A stretch of DNA of 64,000 nt from Myxococcales bacterium (lineage in GTDB: Bacteria > Myxococcota_A > Polyangia > Haliangiales > Haliangiaceae). The position numbers were made by a program, and so were the translations under genes. Positions within the stretch are counted from its first letter, which is position 1, and each line of letters opens with the position of its first letter. A model generated the notes under the pieces. It ran no database searches. It saw only the letters and a program-made list of their open reading frames with translations, and was not told where the DNA came from. Below, one piece after another: positions 35,758-47,053 of the stretch. The stretch lies in NCBI GenBank assembly GCA_016794525.1, contig JAEUJY010000040.1, positions 1 to 64,000 of the forward strand, given 5' to 3'.

Positions 35758-36423
35758 ATGGCAACGCTTCCAGTGTCGACACCATGTCCGTTCGAGCGTC
35801 CGCTCGATCACGACCTCGCCGGCCTCTTCGACCGCGCGCTGCTGGAACTGCAGCGGGAGGACGGCGAACTCGCCACGCGGATGGCAGCGCGCACCGACCG
35901 GCAGCATGCCGCGGACCAGGAGCATCCGGGGCTGACGTACTGGGTGTACGAGACCACCTTGGTCTACATGATGTTCAAGGCGTGGCTGCCGTCCTGTGAC
36001 GCCGTCTGGGAGCCGCCCTATCCGTTGGACAGCAAGCACCACGTCGACATCGCGATTCGGGGACGTGATGGCCACCTCGCGCGAGCCTTCGAGGCGAAGT
36101 GGTGGAACTCCGCTGGCGTCGACCAGTACATCAAGGACGTGCTGGCGACCGACGTCGGTCGCTTGCTAACCAAGACAAGCGCGACAACCGAGCGCTACTT
36201 GGTCCTGTTCTGGTGGAATACCCCCGCGAACCGTGAGCACGCGGTCGAGCAAGCGCGCGAGCTAGCGCAGGCGCTGTCGACGAAGTGCGCCAACACATCC
36301 GGTGCCGGGCCGCGGCATGGGGGCGGGGCGCTCGTCCAGCCGCGCTACCTCGGCTGGTTCGACACGCGCCGACGGACGGCGGTCGTCGACTTCGTGATGT
36401 CGGTGATGTCGGTGGACTGTTGA
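35758..36423 (+). CDS. Hypothetical protein with PD-(D/E)XK-nuclease-like core
   Basis: A 221-residue protein. YWVYETTLVYMMFKAW (E66), SKHHVDIAIRG (D97) and RAFEAKWWNSAG (E112-x-K114) reproduce the helix-Glu, Asp, E-x-K order of PD-(D/E)XK nucleases, followed by VLFWWNTPAN. A ribosome site GAAGGGG lies about 6 nt before ATG 35758. No target or partner is known. The stop overlaps the next start (TGATG). It may be a defence or repair protein placed first in a glycan operon, or an enzyme of unrelated function with this fold. Confidence 0.7.
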   Translation: MATLPVSTPCPFERPLDHDLAGLFDRALLELQREDGELATRMAARTDRQHAADQEHPGLTYWVYETTLVYMMFKAWLPSCDAVWEPPYPLDSKHHVDIAIRGRDGHLARAFEAKWWNSAGVDQYIKDVLATDVGRLLTKTSATTERYLVLFWWNTPANREHAVEQARELAQALSTKCANTSGAGPRHGGGALVQPRYLGWFDTRRRTAVVDFVMSVMSVDC

Positions 36424-37321
36424 TGCCGACCGTCGTCGTGACCGGGTCGGAGGGGCTCGTCGGCACCGCGCTCACGGACGCGTTGCGCGGTGCCGGATAC
36501 GCCGTTCGTGGGCTCGACCTCAGAGCCGCCGGCGCCGCCCGCGGTGACACGCGCGTCGCGGCGGACGTCGCCCGCGCGGTTGACGGCGCCGATGGCGTGG
36601 TGCACCTGGCAGCGGTGTCGCGCGTCGTCTGGGGAGAGCGCGACCCGGACGCGTGCTGGGCGACGAACGTCGGCGGGACCGACAACGTCGTTGCGGCATG
36701 TGTGACGGCGACCGAGGCGCCATGGCTGGTGTTCGTGAGCAGCCGCGAGGTCTACGGGCAGGCGACGCGCCTGCCGGTGGACGAGGATGCGCCGCTGGCG
36801 CCGATGAACGTCTACGGTCGCTCCAAGGTCGAAGGTGAGCGGCGCGTCGACAGCGCACGCAGCGCCGGGCACCGGACGGCGATCGTCCGTCTGGCAAACG
36901 TGTACGGCTCGATCGGGGATCACGATGACCGGGTCGTGCCGGCGTTCGCGCGCGCGGCGCTCGCCGGACGAACGCTGCGGGTGGATGGTGCCGAACACAC
37001 GTTCGACTTCACGTACATCGACGACGCGGTCGAGGGGCTGATGCGTGTCATCGAGCGGGTCAGCATCGGCGTTCCGCTGCCACCTATCCACCTGCTGCCT
37101 GGGCGCGCGGTCACGCTGGGCGAGCTGGCGTCGCTGGCGATCGAGCTCGCCGGGACGCAGGCCCAGGTCGTGGTGGGGCCCCCGCGCAGCTACGATGTCG
37201 CACGATTCGTCGGCGACCCGCGCCGAGCCGAGCGCTTGCTCGGCGGCTGGCGTGCGAAGGTGTCAGTGCGCGAGGGGCTCGGCCGCTTGATCGCTGCGTA
37301 TCGGGCGGCGGCGGGGGAGCC

Positions 37322-37325
<4 letters not shown>
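36423..37325 (+). CDS. NAD-dependent epimerase/dehydratase (extended SDR)
   Basis: A 300-residue protein with the nucleotide loop TGSEGLVG (residues 7-14), the SSREVYG strand (106-112), the catalytic Y131-x-x-x-K135 in VYGRSKVEGE and the FDFTYIDDAVEGL segment of sugar-nucleotide epimerases. It likely converts an NDP-sugar for the glycan made by the neighbouring genes. The start ATG overlaps the previous stop in TGATG and its stop overlaps the next GTG by 4 bp, so it is inside a tight operon. UDP-glucose 4-epimerase versus other specificity cannot be decided. Confidence 0.92.
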
Positions 37326-39663
<2,338 letters not shown>

Positions 39664-39667
<4 letters not shown>

Positions 39668-40392
39668 AGGCGCCGTGGCGAAGCCTGGCCGTCTCGTCGG
39701 ACGGTTGCCACCACGTGGACCGCGCTGGGCGGCCGGCCTACAGGCGGCGGTTCGATGCGGTGCTGCCGTTCCACGAGCCCGGGCTGGCGCCAGTCCGGGC
39801 GGGCGACGCGGCGTGGCACGTGGGTGCTGATGGCGAGGCTGCGTACGCGGCCCGCTATCGCGAGACCTTTGGATTCTACGAAGGGCGCGCCGCCGTGGTT
39901 GCGGACGACGGTTGGCACCATATCAAGCCTTCGGGGGCGCCGGCATACGCTGCGCGGTTCGCTTGGTGTGGGAACGTCCAGGGCGGGCGCGTCACGGTGC
40001 GTCGCCGCGACGACCGCTACCTGCACGTGGATCCCGACGGACGCCCGATCACGAGTAGGGTCTGGAGGTACGCTGGCGACTACCGGGAGGGTGCGGCAGT
40101 GGTCCAGGGTGACGACGGCTTGCACGGTCACATCGACCGTGACGGAGAGCCCGTGCACCGGTATTGGTTCCGGGACCTCGACGTGTTTCACAAGGGGTGT
40201 GCCCGAGCGCGGGATGTGGACGGGTGGACCCACATCGACCGGGGCGGGCGGGCTCTCTACGGCGAGCGTTTCGCGATGGTCGAGCCCTTCTACAACGGCC
40301 AGGCGCGCGTCGCCACGTTCGACGGTGGGCTGCACGTGATCGCGCCGTCGGGGGCTGTGCTGGTGCGCCTGCGGCAGGGGGAGGGGCGATGA
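39664..40392 (+). CDS. WG-repeat protein
   Basis: A 242-residue protein made almost wholly of about six copies of a 33-residue unit with the pattern W-x-H-(I/V)-D-x-x-G-x-x-x-Y-x-x-R-F-x-x-x-x-x-F-x-x-G-x-A-x-V, for example GWTHIDRGGRALYGERFAMV. These are WG or WG-like beta repeats. No signal peptide is present. The GTG start overlaps the previous stop, and the stop overlaps the dehydrogenase start, so it belongs to the glycan operon. It may bind a glycan or act as a scaffold; the role is unknown. Confidence 0.87.
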
Positions 40393-41192
40393 TGCCCCGC
40401 AAGACGGTCGGGGTGGTTGGGCGAGGGTATGTCGGCGGGGCGGTCGCGGGTGGGTTGGCCCCGATCAGCGACGTGGTCGTTCACGACATCGCCGAGCCCG
40501 GCTCCGCCACCATCGAGCGCGTCGCGGGGTGCGACGTCGTGTTCGTGTGCGTGCCGACGCCGGCCATGCCCTGCGGCGGCGCGGATGTCAGCGCGGTGCG
40601 GTCGGTGATCGGCGCGCTGGAACATCTCGCGTCCGGCGCGGTCGTCGTCATCAAGAGCACCGTGCCGCCAGGCACGACGGAGCAGCTCGCGGTGGCATAC
40701 CCGCGGTTGGCGATCTGTTGCAGTCCTGAGTTCCTGCGGGAGCGGAGCGCAGCCGCCGACTTCGCAGCGCCGGCGCGGGTCATCGTCGGCGTGCCGCGCG
40801 GCAGCGCGCCGCAACGACATGCGCCAGCGTGCGAGTTGTTGCGAGAGCGCTTCGCGGGCGTGCCACAGCTGGTGATGGAGGCAACGTCAGCCGAGATGCT
40901 GAAGTATGCGAGCAACGCGTTCTTCGCGGTGAAGGTGTCGTTCGCCAACGAGCTCTGTGAGCTGGCACAGCGCCTCGGGATCGACTGGGAACCGATCCGG
41001 GCGGCGCTGGCGCTCGACCCGCGCGTCGGTGCGGACCACCTTCAGGTGCCGGGGCCCGATGGTGCACCGGGCTATGGCGGGCGGTGTCTGCCGAAGGACG
41101 TGTCTGCGCTTCTGCAGCTCGCGGAGGCGGCCGGGGGCCAACTCCCCGTGGTGGCGAGCGCCGCGGCGGCGAACCGCAAGCGTCGCGGATGA
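40389..41192 (+). CDS. UDP-glucose/GDP-mannose dehydrogenase-family protein lacking the C-terminal domain
   Basis: A 267-residue protein. It has the Rossmann start VGVVGRGYVGGAVA, FVCVPTP, KSTVPPGTTEQL, the central helix EMLKYASNAFFAVKVSFANELCELAQRLGID and the catalytic Cys in YGGRCLPKDVSALL (C233). The family is normally about 430 residues; the third, UDP-binding domain is absent, and the reading frame stops after ANRKRRG. It may be a short active variant, a subunit or a truncated gene. ATG 40389 (then a second ATG at 40392) overlaps the previous stop in ATGA. It would oxidise a UDP-sugar C6 to the acid in the glycan pathway. Confidence 0.9.
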   Translation: MMPRKTVGVVGRGYVGGAVAGGLAPISDVVVHDIAEPGSATIERVAGCDVVFVCVPTPAMPCGGADVSAVRSVIGALEHLASGAVVVIKSTVPPGTTEQLAVAYPRLAICCSPEFLRERSAAADFAAPARVIVGVPRGSAPQRHAPACELLRERFAGVPQLVMEATSAEMLKYASNAFFAVKVSFANELCELAQRLGIDWEPIRAALALDPRVGADHLQVPGPDGAPGYGGRCLPKDVSALLQLAEAAGGQLPVVASAAAANRKRRG

Positions 41193-41193
41193 C

Positions 41194-41877
41194 CTACCGG
41201 ATGGTGCGCTCCACGGCGACGCGTAGACGGCGCAGCAGGTCGGGCTCGGGCACACGGCCGACGTAGTCGATGTTCCAGAGGCCGCTCGCGACGATCTCGG
41301 GGACGCAGGTGAAGCGACCCAGCCAGGTTGTGGAGGGAGCGTCGGGCGACGTGCTCAACGCGCCGATGAGGTTCTGCTCGAGGTAGGCGCGCTCGCTCGT
41401 GGGGCCGGGGGCGTCATCGACGTCGAGCCACAATACCTGCATCGCGCCGATGTGTTCGCTGACCTGGGCTTCGAGCTTGCGCTCGGCGAGGCGTACGTCG
41501 GGACTGGCGCGCTTGTTCGCCCAGTCGGATGCAAGCTGAGGCGGAACCGCGTCCCGTGCGATGAGCGCCGCACCGACGTGCCGGCGGAACACGGACGCGC
41601 GGTGGCTGCCACTGCCATCGCGGCCGCCGCGGTGTGCACGCAGGCGACTCCATAGCGTACTCCCGACACCGCGTCCGACCGCGTGAGTCCCGACGCGGAC
41701 GACGCGCGCTGTGCCATCGGTACGGACCTCGCCGGTCTCGAAGAACAGGTAGACGCCTCGGCGGGGCCATGGCTGCGGTGCACGGCTGGTGCAGTCGCGC
41801 AGCGCGACGTCGCCGAAGCGATGCCGCAGGCGTGCGAGCTCCCGGTAGATGTCATCGACGACTGTGTCGAGCTGCAT
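41194..41877 (-). CDS. GIY-YIG-nuclease-like protein
   Basis: A 227-residue protein. RGVYLFFETGEVRTDGTARVVRVGTHAVGRG...STLWSRLRAHRGGRDGSGSHRASVFRRHVG reproduces the GIY...YIG strand pair (here GVY and VRVG), an Arg helix (SRLRAH) and a conserved His/Arg, as in stand-alone GIY-YIG nucleases. The C-terminal 100 residues, including NLIGALSTSPD, are family-specific. A strong GAAGGAGAAG site precedes ATG 41877. Its 3' end is 2 bp from the convergent dehydrogenase gene. It could be an anti-phage or mobile-element nuclease marking the edge of the foreign-looking segment. Confidence 0.75.
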   Translation of the reverse strand: MQLDTVVDDIYRELARLRHRFGDVALRDCTSRAPQPWPRRGVYLFFETGEVRTDGTARVVRVGTHAVGRGVGSTLWSRLRAHRGGRDGSGSHRASVFRRHVGAALIARDAVPPQLASDWANKRASPDVRLAERKLEAQVSEHIGAMQVLWLDVDDAPGPTSERAYLEQNLIGALSTSPDAPSTTWLGRFTCVPEIVASGLWNIDYVGRVPEPDLLRRLRVAVERTIR

Positions 41878-41923
41878 CTGCTTCTCCTTCGGGAGTCCTC
41901 GGAGCCAGGCACGCGGCGCGCCG

Positions 41924-43228
41924 CTACATCTCGATGCTCAGTTCGCCCGCGGGCCCGAACGTACGACTGCCGAGGTCGACGAAGACCCACGGCCGGCCGA
42001 GGTCGTAGTGCGTTTGACCCGGCGTTGGGGCGTCGAGCGTGATGCGGTAGCTGGCAGGTCGGCCGACGCTGATGTCGACGCCGGCGATGGGGGGCGACCA
42101 ATCGATGTCGCGGACGCGCGGCAGTGGCGGCAGTGCTACCGCATGGCTACCGGCAGGGGCCGTGAACAGCCAGGTTACGTTGGTGCCAGTTGGACCGCCG
42201 ATCGACCACGCGATGGCGGCTGAGAAGAAGTCAGGGGAGGCGCCTGGGCCGACGTCGGTCCAGCGGTACGTGCGAGTCGGCGCGTCGTATGACGAGGTGT
42301 CGATGCGACGATGGCGATGCGACGCATCGACCGTCGCGGCGCCGGTGTGTGGTCCCCAGCGGCGGACCACGCCTTGGCCTTGCGTGGCGCTGTCGGTGAT
42401 CGCGAGCGCGGCGACGGCGATCAGGCCGGGAGTTGGGGCGACAGTTGGGAGCGTGAGTTGCGCGGTGGTCGCCGCCGTATCGATGGTTGCGCCATCGCGA
42501 GTCAGCAAGCCGTGCGGGCCGCTGAGATCGAGCCCTGCCCAGGCGTCGAAGGCCGGTCCGAGGCCCGTGATGGTCAGCGTGCTGTCGATTGGTGCGCGAT
42601 ACGTGCCGGTCAAGGTCACGGTCGGACTGACCGGAACGTCGATGGCAACCAGGGAACGGTTCGTGCCGCCGCCAGCAGGACTGTCGGTGGCCCCGACGAT
42701 GAAGTCTGCGCGGTCGCAGTCGAGGTAGTCGTCGTTCAGCGTGACGGTAGCTGTGCCCGAAGCGACGTCGGCGGATGCACCACCGATGCCGTCGCGGCAG
42801 TTGTGGCCAAGTGAGTAGCTGTTGAGGCCGGGCACGGTCGGCGCAGTGACTGAAACCGGGCGGAAGGGACCGGGGCCGAGGTGCACGTACAGGACGTCGC
42901 CCGGCTGCACGTCGCTGAACGTGTACATCAGAAGCATGCTGGGCTCGATCGCGGTGACGTAGCCGCCCGGGGCCATGATTGCCGTCGCCGAGAGCAGGTC
43001 GCCACCGATCGTTTCGATCGCGATGACCGCGCCGGCGGCGTCCTGGAAGACGACATCGGTCACGGGACAGTGCGCGCCGCCCGTGCTGCACGCGTAGGTG
43101 ACGGGGCCGGCGGCGCGCGCGTCGACGGGCGTGTCGGTGGACGCGTCAGTCGGGATGGCGTCAGCAGGGCCGTTGTCCGCGCCGCCGCAGGCACCAATGG
43201 TAGCGAGCAAGAAGGCGAGATTGCGCAC
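41924..43228 (-). CDS. Lipoprotein with repeated Ig-like/beta domains, hypothetical
   Basis: A 434-residue protein starting with GTG 43228 and a lipobox IGAC (Cys 14) followed by a Thr/Pro/Asp/Ala linker. The mature part is almost all beta: repeated strands such as PVSPTVTLTGTYRAPIDSTLTITGLGPAF. There are few Cys (STGGAHC, HNCRDG, DYLDC). It resembles the large outer-membrane lipoproteins of Myxococcota without a named family. It lies 43 bp after the vWA lipoprotein gene in the same direction and may be cotranscribed. Confidence 0.75.
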   Translation of the reverse strand: MRNLAFLLATIGACGGADNGPADAIPTDASTDTPVDARAAGPVTYACSTGGAHCPVTDVVFQDAAGAVIAIETIGGDLLSATAIMAPGGYVTAIEPSMLLMYTFSDVQPGDVLYVHLGPGPFRPVSVTAPTVPGLNSYSLGHNCRDGIGGASADVASGTATVTLNDDYLDCDRADFIVGATDSPAGGGTNRSLVAIDVPVSPTVTLTGTYRAPIDSTLTITGLGPAFDAWAGLDLSGPHGLLTRDGATIDTAATTAQLTLPTVAPTPGLIAVAALAITDSATQGQGVVRRWGPHTGAATVDASHRHRRIDTSSYDAPTRTYRWTDVGPGASPDFFSAAIAWSIGGPTGTNVTWLFTAPAGSHAVALPPLPRVRDIDWSPPIAGVDISVGRPASYRITLDAPTPGQTHYDLGRPWVFVDLGSRTFGPAGELSIEM

Positions 43229-43271
43229 GTGGCGATTGTAGTCGGTCTGGCGCCCCCGGGCTCCCCTCCAG

Positions 43272-44681
43272 CTACGGGCAGGTCCCCGCCGGCGCGGTCG
43301 CCGGGTCGCAGACGACGCACTGGATCTCGAGGTAGGTGTCGTCGGGGACGGAGGCGCCGCCGCGGTCGACGACGAGCTCGCGGTTGTCGGGGGTGGTGGG
43401 GCAGGCGGCGGCGTCGGAGACGAAGCGCCAGCAAGGGGTGGCGCCGCCGGTGGTGTCGCAGGCGGGGATGATGGTCTCGGTGCGGCGGTCGTCGTCGGGG
43501 TGGAGCACGTCGGTGACGGAGCACTCGGGCTGGACGCCGGGGAGCGACGGGTTGCGATCGGCGAGGTGGGCGTCGAGGCAGGGGACGCCGAGGGTGATCT
43601 TCAGCATCTCGGCGATCTGGGTGAGGGCGTCGGTGAGGTTGTCGTCGCAGATGGTGGTGGTGGTGGCGTAGTCGCCGAAGCCGTCGAGGAACGCCTGGAG
43701 GCGGTGGGCGGGGGCGGCGACGCCGACGGCGGAGGTGCACGACGGCGCGAGCATGGGGCGGGTGACGTCGTCGGGGTCGGCGATGACGATCGAGGTGGCG
43801 TCGGCGTCGACGTTGCCGATGATGCCGGCGACGACGATCTGCCGCGGCGAGGCCTTGAGGCTCTTGACGTAGTCGACGTAGCGCTGGACGCCCTGCAGGT
43901 ACGGCGACGCGGCGCGCGGGCGGCAACCGGTGTACGTGCCGAAGGCGCGCGGGTTGGGCTCGTCGTCGCACTCGACGCCGAACTCCCAGCAGCGGAACGA
44001 CGTGCGCGGGCCGAGCGGCGACGCGACGGTGGCCATGGGATCGCCGAACAGCGCGCCGCCGGGCAGCGCGGAGCAGTCGTCCTCGTCGGCGACGAAGACG
44101 ATCGCGAGGTAGGCGTCGGGGCGGAGGAAGCCGGGGTTGCGGCCGGGCGAGAGCGCGCGGAACGCCGACTCGAGGTGCGCCTCGAAGCCGCAGCCGGTGG
44201 TGCCGAGCTGCGCCATGCAGGTGAACACGTCGGCGAGGGCGCCGCTGTAGTTGCGCGTCCGGCTGCCGTCGGGCTGGGCGAGATCCTCGAGGTACGCGGC
44301 GGTGACGCCGGCGCAGCCGTTGGTCTGCAGGTTGCCGTCGTCGGCCTCGGGCTGCGTCGCGCTGCTGCAGCCGCCGATGTTGACGCCGCCGGTGCCGACG
44401 TTCGACGACACGACGCCGATGTGGACGTCGGGCAGGCCGCCGGGGATGGTGTTGAGGACGTTGACGAAGGCCGGGAAGTTGCGCGCGAGGCTGGCCTGCT
44501 CCTCGCCCATCGAGCCGGAGTCGTCGATGACGAACAGGATGTCGATGTTGCGGTTGAGCTTGACCGGGATCGTCAGCTTCACGACGTTGCCGGGGGTCGG
44601 GTTGAGCTCCGACAGCGAGCGCTCCGCACACCCGAGGAGGGCGACGGAGGCGAGGCCGATGGCGGCGAGGCGGCGGGGCAT
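43272..44681 (-). CDS. vWA-domain lipoprotein
   Basis: A 469-residue protein with a VALLGC lipobox (Cys 18). The vWA domain begins RNIDILFVIDDSGSMGEEQ (MIDAS D53, S55, S57) and is rich in Cys pairs (about fourteen Cys: GGCSSATQ, NGCAG, FTCMAQLGTTGCGFE, DDCSAL). This is a common Myxococcota lipoprotein type that binds metal-dependent ligands at the cell surface. A TAGACC hexamer lies 7 nt before ATG 44681. The partner is unknown. Confidence 0.87.
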   Translation of the reverse strand: MPRRLAAIGLASVALLGCAERSLSELNPTPGNVVKLTIPVKLNRNIDILFVIDDSGSMGEEQASLARNFPAFVNVLNTIPGGLPDVHIGVVSSNVGTGGVNIGGCSSATQPEADDGNLQTNGCAGVTAAYLEDLAQPDGSRTRNYSGALADVFTCMAQLGTTGCGFEAHLESAFRALSPGRNPGFLRPDAYLAIVFVADEDDCSALPGGALFGDPMATVASPLGPRTSFRCWEFGVECDDEPNPRAFGTYTGCRPRAASPYLQGVQRYVDYVKSLKASPRQIVVAGIIGNVDADATSIVIADPDDVTRPMLAPSCTSAVGVAAPAHRLQAFLDGFGDYATTTTICDDNLTDALTQIAEMLKITLGVPCLDAHLADRNPSLPGVQPECSVTDVLHPDDDRRTETIIPACDTTGGATPCWRFVSDAAACPTTPDNRELVVDRGGASVPDDTYLEIQCVVCDPATAPAGTCP

Positions 44682-44839
44682 GGCGCGGGGTCTAGCAAGC
44701 CAGTGGCCAGCGACGCGCGCAGTCGCTTCGCGCGCTTGCCGGGCGCGCCCGGTGGATTCCTGCCAATCCAGTTGGCGAGTCGCGCGGTGAGTTGTCAGCG
44801 CTGGCGGCGGGGGCTGAGCGCGAGGCGACAGCGCGCCAG

Positions 44840-45451
44840 TCAGGATTCTGGCGGGGTTGCGGCGGGCGTGGGCGGTACCCGGAGCATCGCCTCGACGGCG
44901 GCGGGGCTGGTGCCGCGCGTGCGACCGAGTCGCCAGGCGGGGCGGTCGCCGAAGAACGACGCGTACCAGGCGTCGACCAAGTCACCGTGGGCGAGGTACG
45001 CCATGACGGCGGCGCGGCGCGTGGTGGCGCTGTCGGACGAGAACCAGAGGCAGACGCTGTCGGGAAGCGTGGCGATCATCCGGCGCTGCAGGTTGGCGGC
45101 GCTGCGAGCGCGGCGGCGCGGGTGGACGGGCGGCTCCGGGGCGACCACGGTCCCGACGTCAGGATCGGTGCGGAGGTAGCGGCGCTCGTCGAGGACACGG
45201 CCGGGCGCGAACGGCGGGAACGTGGTGTGGTCCTGGCGTACCTCGTCGAGCGCGACGCCGGGGTGGCCGGCGGGGAAGGTGGTGTCGAAGGCGACGAGCC
45301 CGATGCCTGAGAAGTCGAGCCAGCGGTGATCGAACCAGCCGGCGATCCGGATCAGCCGCAGCTCGCGTGGGCGCGTGTCGCGGGCGAGCGCGGTGACGAT
45401 CTGGATGAAGTCCGGATCGTCGCCCGAGACGGCGCCGAGATCGATGATCAT
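44840..45451 (-). CDS. Hypothetical protein
   Basis: A 203-residue soluble protein starting MIIDLGAVSGDDPDFIQIVTALARDTRPRELRLIRIAGWFDHRWLDFSGIGLVAFDTTFPAGHPGV. The first half alternates strands and helices and could be a small alpha/beta domain; the C-terminal part (DAWYASFFGDRPAWRL) is helical. There is no signal peptide, membrane segment or recognised family. It lies upstream of the 158-bp gap that precedes the vWA lipoprotein gene, in the same direction. Confidence 0.65.
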   Translation of the reverse strand: MIIDLGAVSGDDPDFIQIVTALARDTRPRELRLIRIAGWFDHRWLDFSGIGLVAFDTTFPAGHPGVALDEVRQDHTTFPPFAPGRVLDERRYLRTDPDVGTVVAPEPPVHPRRRARSAANLQRRMIATLPDSVCLWFSSDSATTRRAAVMAYLAHGDLVDAWYASFFGDRPAWRLGRTRGTSPAAVEAMLRVPPTPAATPPES

Positions 45452-45505
45452 GGGTGGCCCGGTGAGCGGAGCACGGAGGGCGCGGCGGCGTCGCGTGATC
45501 GCGGG

Positions 45506-46060
45506 TCAGAACGTCCAGCCGAGCGCGAGGCCGTAGCCGAGGGAGCCGCGGGTCCAGGCGGGGAGGCCGCCGCCGGTGTCGGTGCGGACGGCGAGGCCGG
45601 CGTAGGGGCGGACCTCGAGGCCGCGCCACGGGGCGAAGCGGTAGCCGACGAGCGCGGCGGTGCCGAGGGTGGTCATGGCGCCGAGCGAGGTGTCCATGGC
45701 GTCGCGCAGGGCGGTGCGCGAGAGATCGAGGCGGGCGGCGAGGTACCAGCCGACGGCGGCGCCGCGCGGGCGGTGGGTCCAGACGGCGCGGCGGCGCAGC
45801 CAGTAGCGGAGCTCGACGCCGGCGCCGAGCGTGGTGGAGTCGTAGTCGCCGCCGGCGGTGGAGCGGACGGCCAGGGCGGCGGCGAGGCTGAGGCGGTGCG
45901 CGGGGACGTCGCGCTCGGCTTCGACGGCGAGGCCGTGGGCGGCGAAGGCGCGAGGCTCGAGCGAGACGGTGGTCAGCGCGGCGCCGTCGTCGGCGCGCGT
46001 GGTGGCGGCGAGCGCGGCGAGGTGCGCGGCGACGAGCGCGAGGGTGAGCGCGGGCTTCAC
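45506..46060 (-). CDS. Outer-membrane beta-barrel-like protein
   Basis: A 184-residue protein with a signal peptide (MKPALTLALVAAHLAALAATTRA) and alternating amphipathic strands (GWYLAARLDLSRTAL; GLEVRPYAGLAVRTDTGG). It ends in ...GYGLALGWTF, an aromatic C-terminal residue typical of barrel proteins inserted by the BAM machinery. It would have about eight strands. The start overlaps the end of the esterase gene by 4 bp (ATGA), so the two are coupled. Confidence 0.75.
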   Translation of the reverse strand: MKPALTLALVAAHLAALAATTRADDGAALTTVSLEPRAFAAHGLAVEAERDVPAHRLSLAAALAVRSTAGGDYDSTTLGAGVELRYWLRRRAVWTHRPRGAAVGWYLAARLDLSRTALRDAMDTSLGAMTTLGTAALVGYRFAPWRGLEVRPYAGLAVRTDTGGGLPAWTRGSLGYGLALGWTF

Positions 46061-46929
46061 GGCGTCCCCACGGTGTCGGCGAGGAAGTCGGTGAGCGCGA
46101 GCCAGGCCTCGGGCGGATCGATCGAGATGACGCCGAGGTCCTCGCGGCCCGACGCGCCGCCGACGCCGGTGAGGTGGCCGTCGCCGGCGAGCTCGAGCAG
46201 GCGCGCGTCGACGCCGGCGGCGACCAGCGCGTCGCGCATGTCGCGCGACTGCGCGACGGGCACGATCCAGTCAGAGCTGCCGTGGATGAACAGGAACGGC
46301 GGCGCGTCGGCGCGGACGTGGGTGATCGGCGACAGGCGATCCCAGCGCTCGGGCACGGCGTCGATCGAGCCGCCGACCATGTCGCGCACGCTGTCGATGG
46401 CGGTCCAGATGCGGATGTCCTGGGGGCCGGCGCCGCTGATCACGGCCTGCGGCGGCGGCGTGGGCCCGGCGGCGCAGTCGGGCTGGAAGTCGGGCTCGTC
46501 GCTGGCGACCCCGAGCAGCGACACGAGGTGGCCGCCGGCGGAGTAGCCGACGACGGCGACCCGCGCGGGATCGAGGCCCCAGTCGGTGGCGTGCGCGCGC
46601 AGGAACGCCAGCGCGCACTGCGCGTCCTGCTCCTGCGCGGGGTACGCGGCGGTGGGCACCAGGCGGTAGTCGACCGTCGCGGTGACGTAGCCGGCCTCGG
46701 CCAGGCGGGTGGCGTGGTCGGTGTGGTGGTCGCGGGAGCCGGCGGACCAGCCGCCGCCGTGGATGAACATGACCGCGGGCCGGGCGGTGGCGCCGTCGAC
46801 GGGCAGGTAGACGTCCATGACGTCGGCGCCGAAGCGGTCGTCGTACGGGACGCCGGCCCGCGTCGCGACGTCGCGCCCGCAGCCGCCGGCGGCGATCGCT
46901 GTCGCAAGAACCAACCATCGTCGACGCAT
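46057..46929 (-). CDS. Alpha/beta-hydrolase lipoprotein (esterase, BD-FAE/HSL-like)
   Basis: A 290-residue protein with a lipobox AGGC (Cys 17) near the N-terminus. It has the oxyanion motif HGGGW (57-61), nucleophile elbow GYSAGGH (Ser130), and a late Asp/His pair in HGSSDWIVP and GDGHLTG. These are the marks of carboxylesterases of the hormone-sensitive-lipase group. It hydrolyses an ester, possibly a lipid or acetylated sugar, in the envelope. A TATCCG hexamer lies 5 nt before ATG 46929. The beta-barrel-like gene is coupled downstream. Confidence 0.88.
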   Translation of the reverse strand: MRRRWLVLATAIAAGGCGRDVATRAGVPYDDRFGADVMDVYLPVDGATARPAVMFIHGGGWSAGSRDHHTDHATRLAEAGYVTATVDYRLVPTAAYPAQEQDAQCALAFLRAHATDWGLDPARVAVVGYSAGGHLVSLLGVASDEPDFQPDCAAGPTPPPQAVISGAGPQDIRIWTAIDSVRDMVGGSIDAVPERWDRLSPITHVRADAPPFLFIHGSSDWIVPVAQSRDMRDALVAAGVDARLLELAGDGHLTGVGGASGREDLGVISIDPPEAWLALTDFLADTVGTP

Positions 46930-47053
46930 GCCCTCGGATACAGCAACCGGCGTGCCCGCGCGATCGTGAACCGACGGTCACGACGCCGTGAACCCGCGCG
47001 CCGTGAGGCCGGCGTGGGTGGCCGCCGGGGCGCCCGGTGAGGGATACTGAGAC

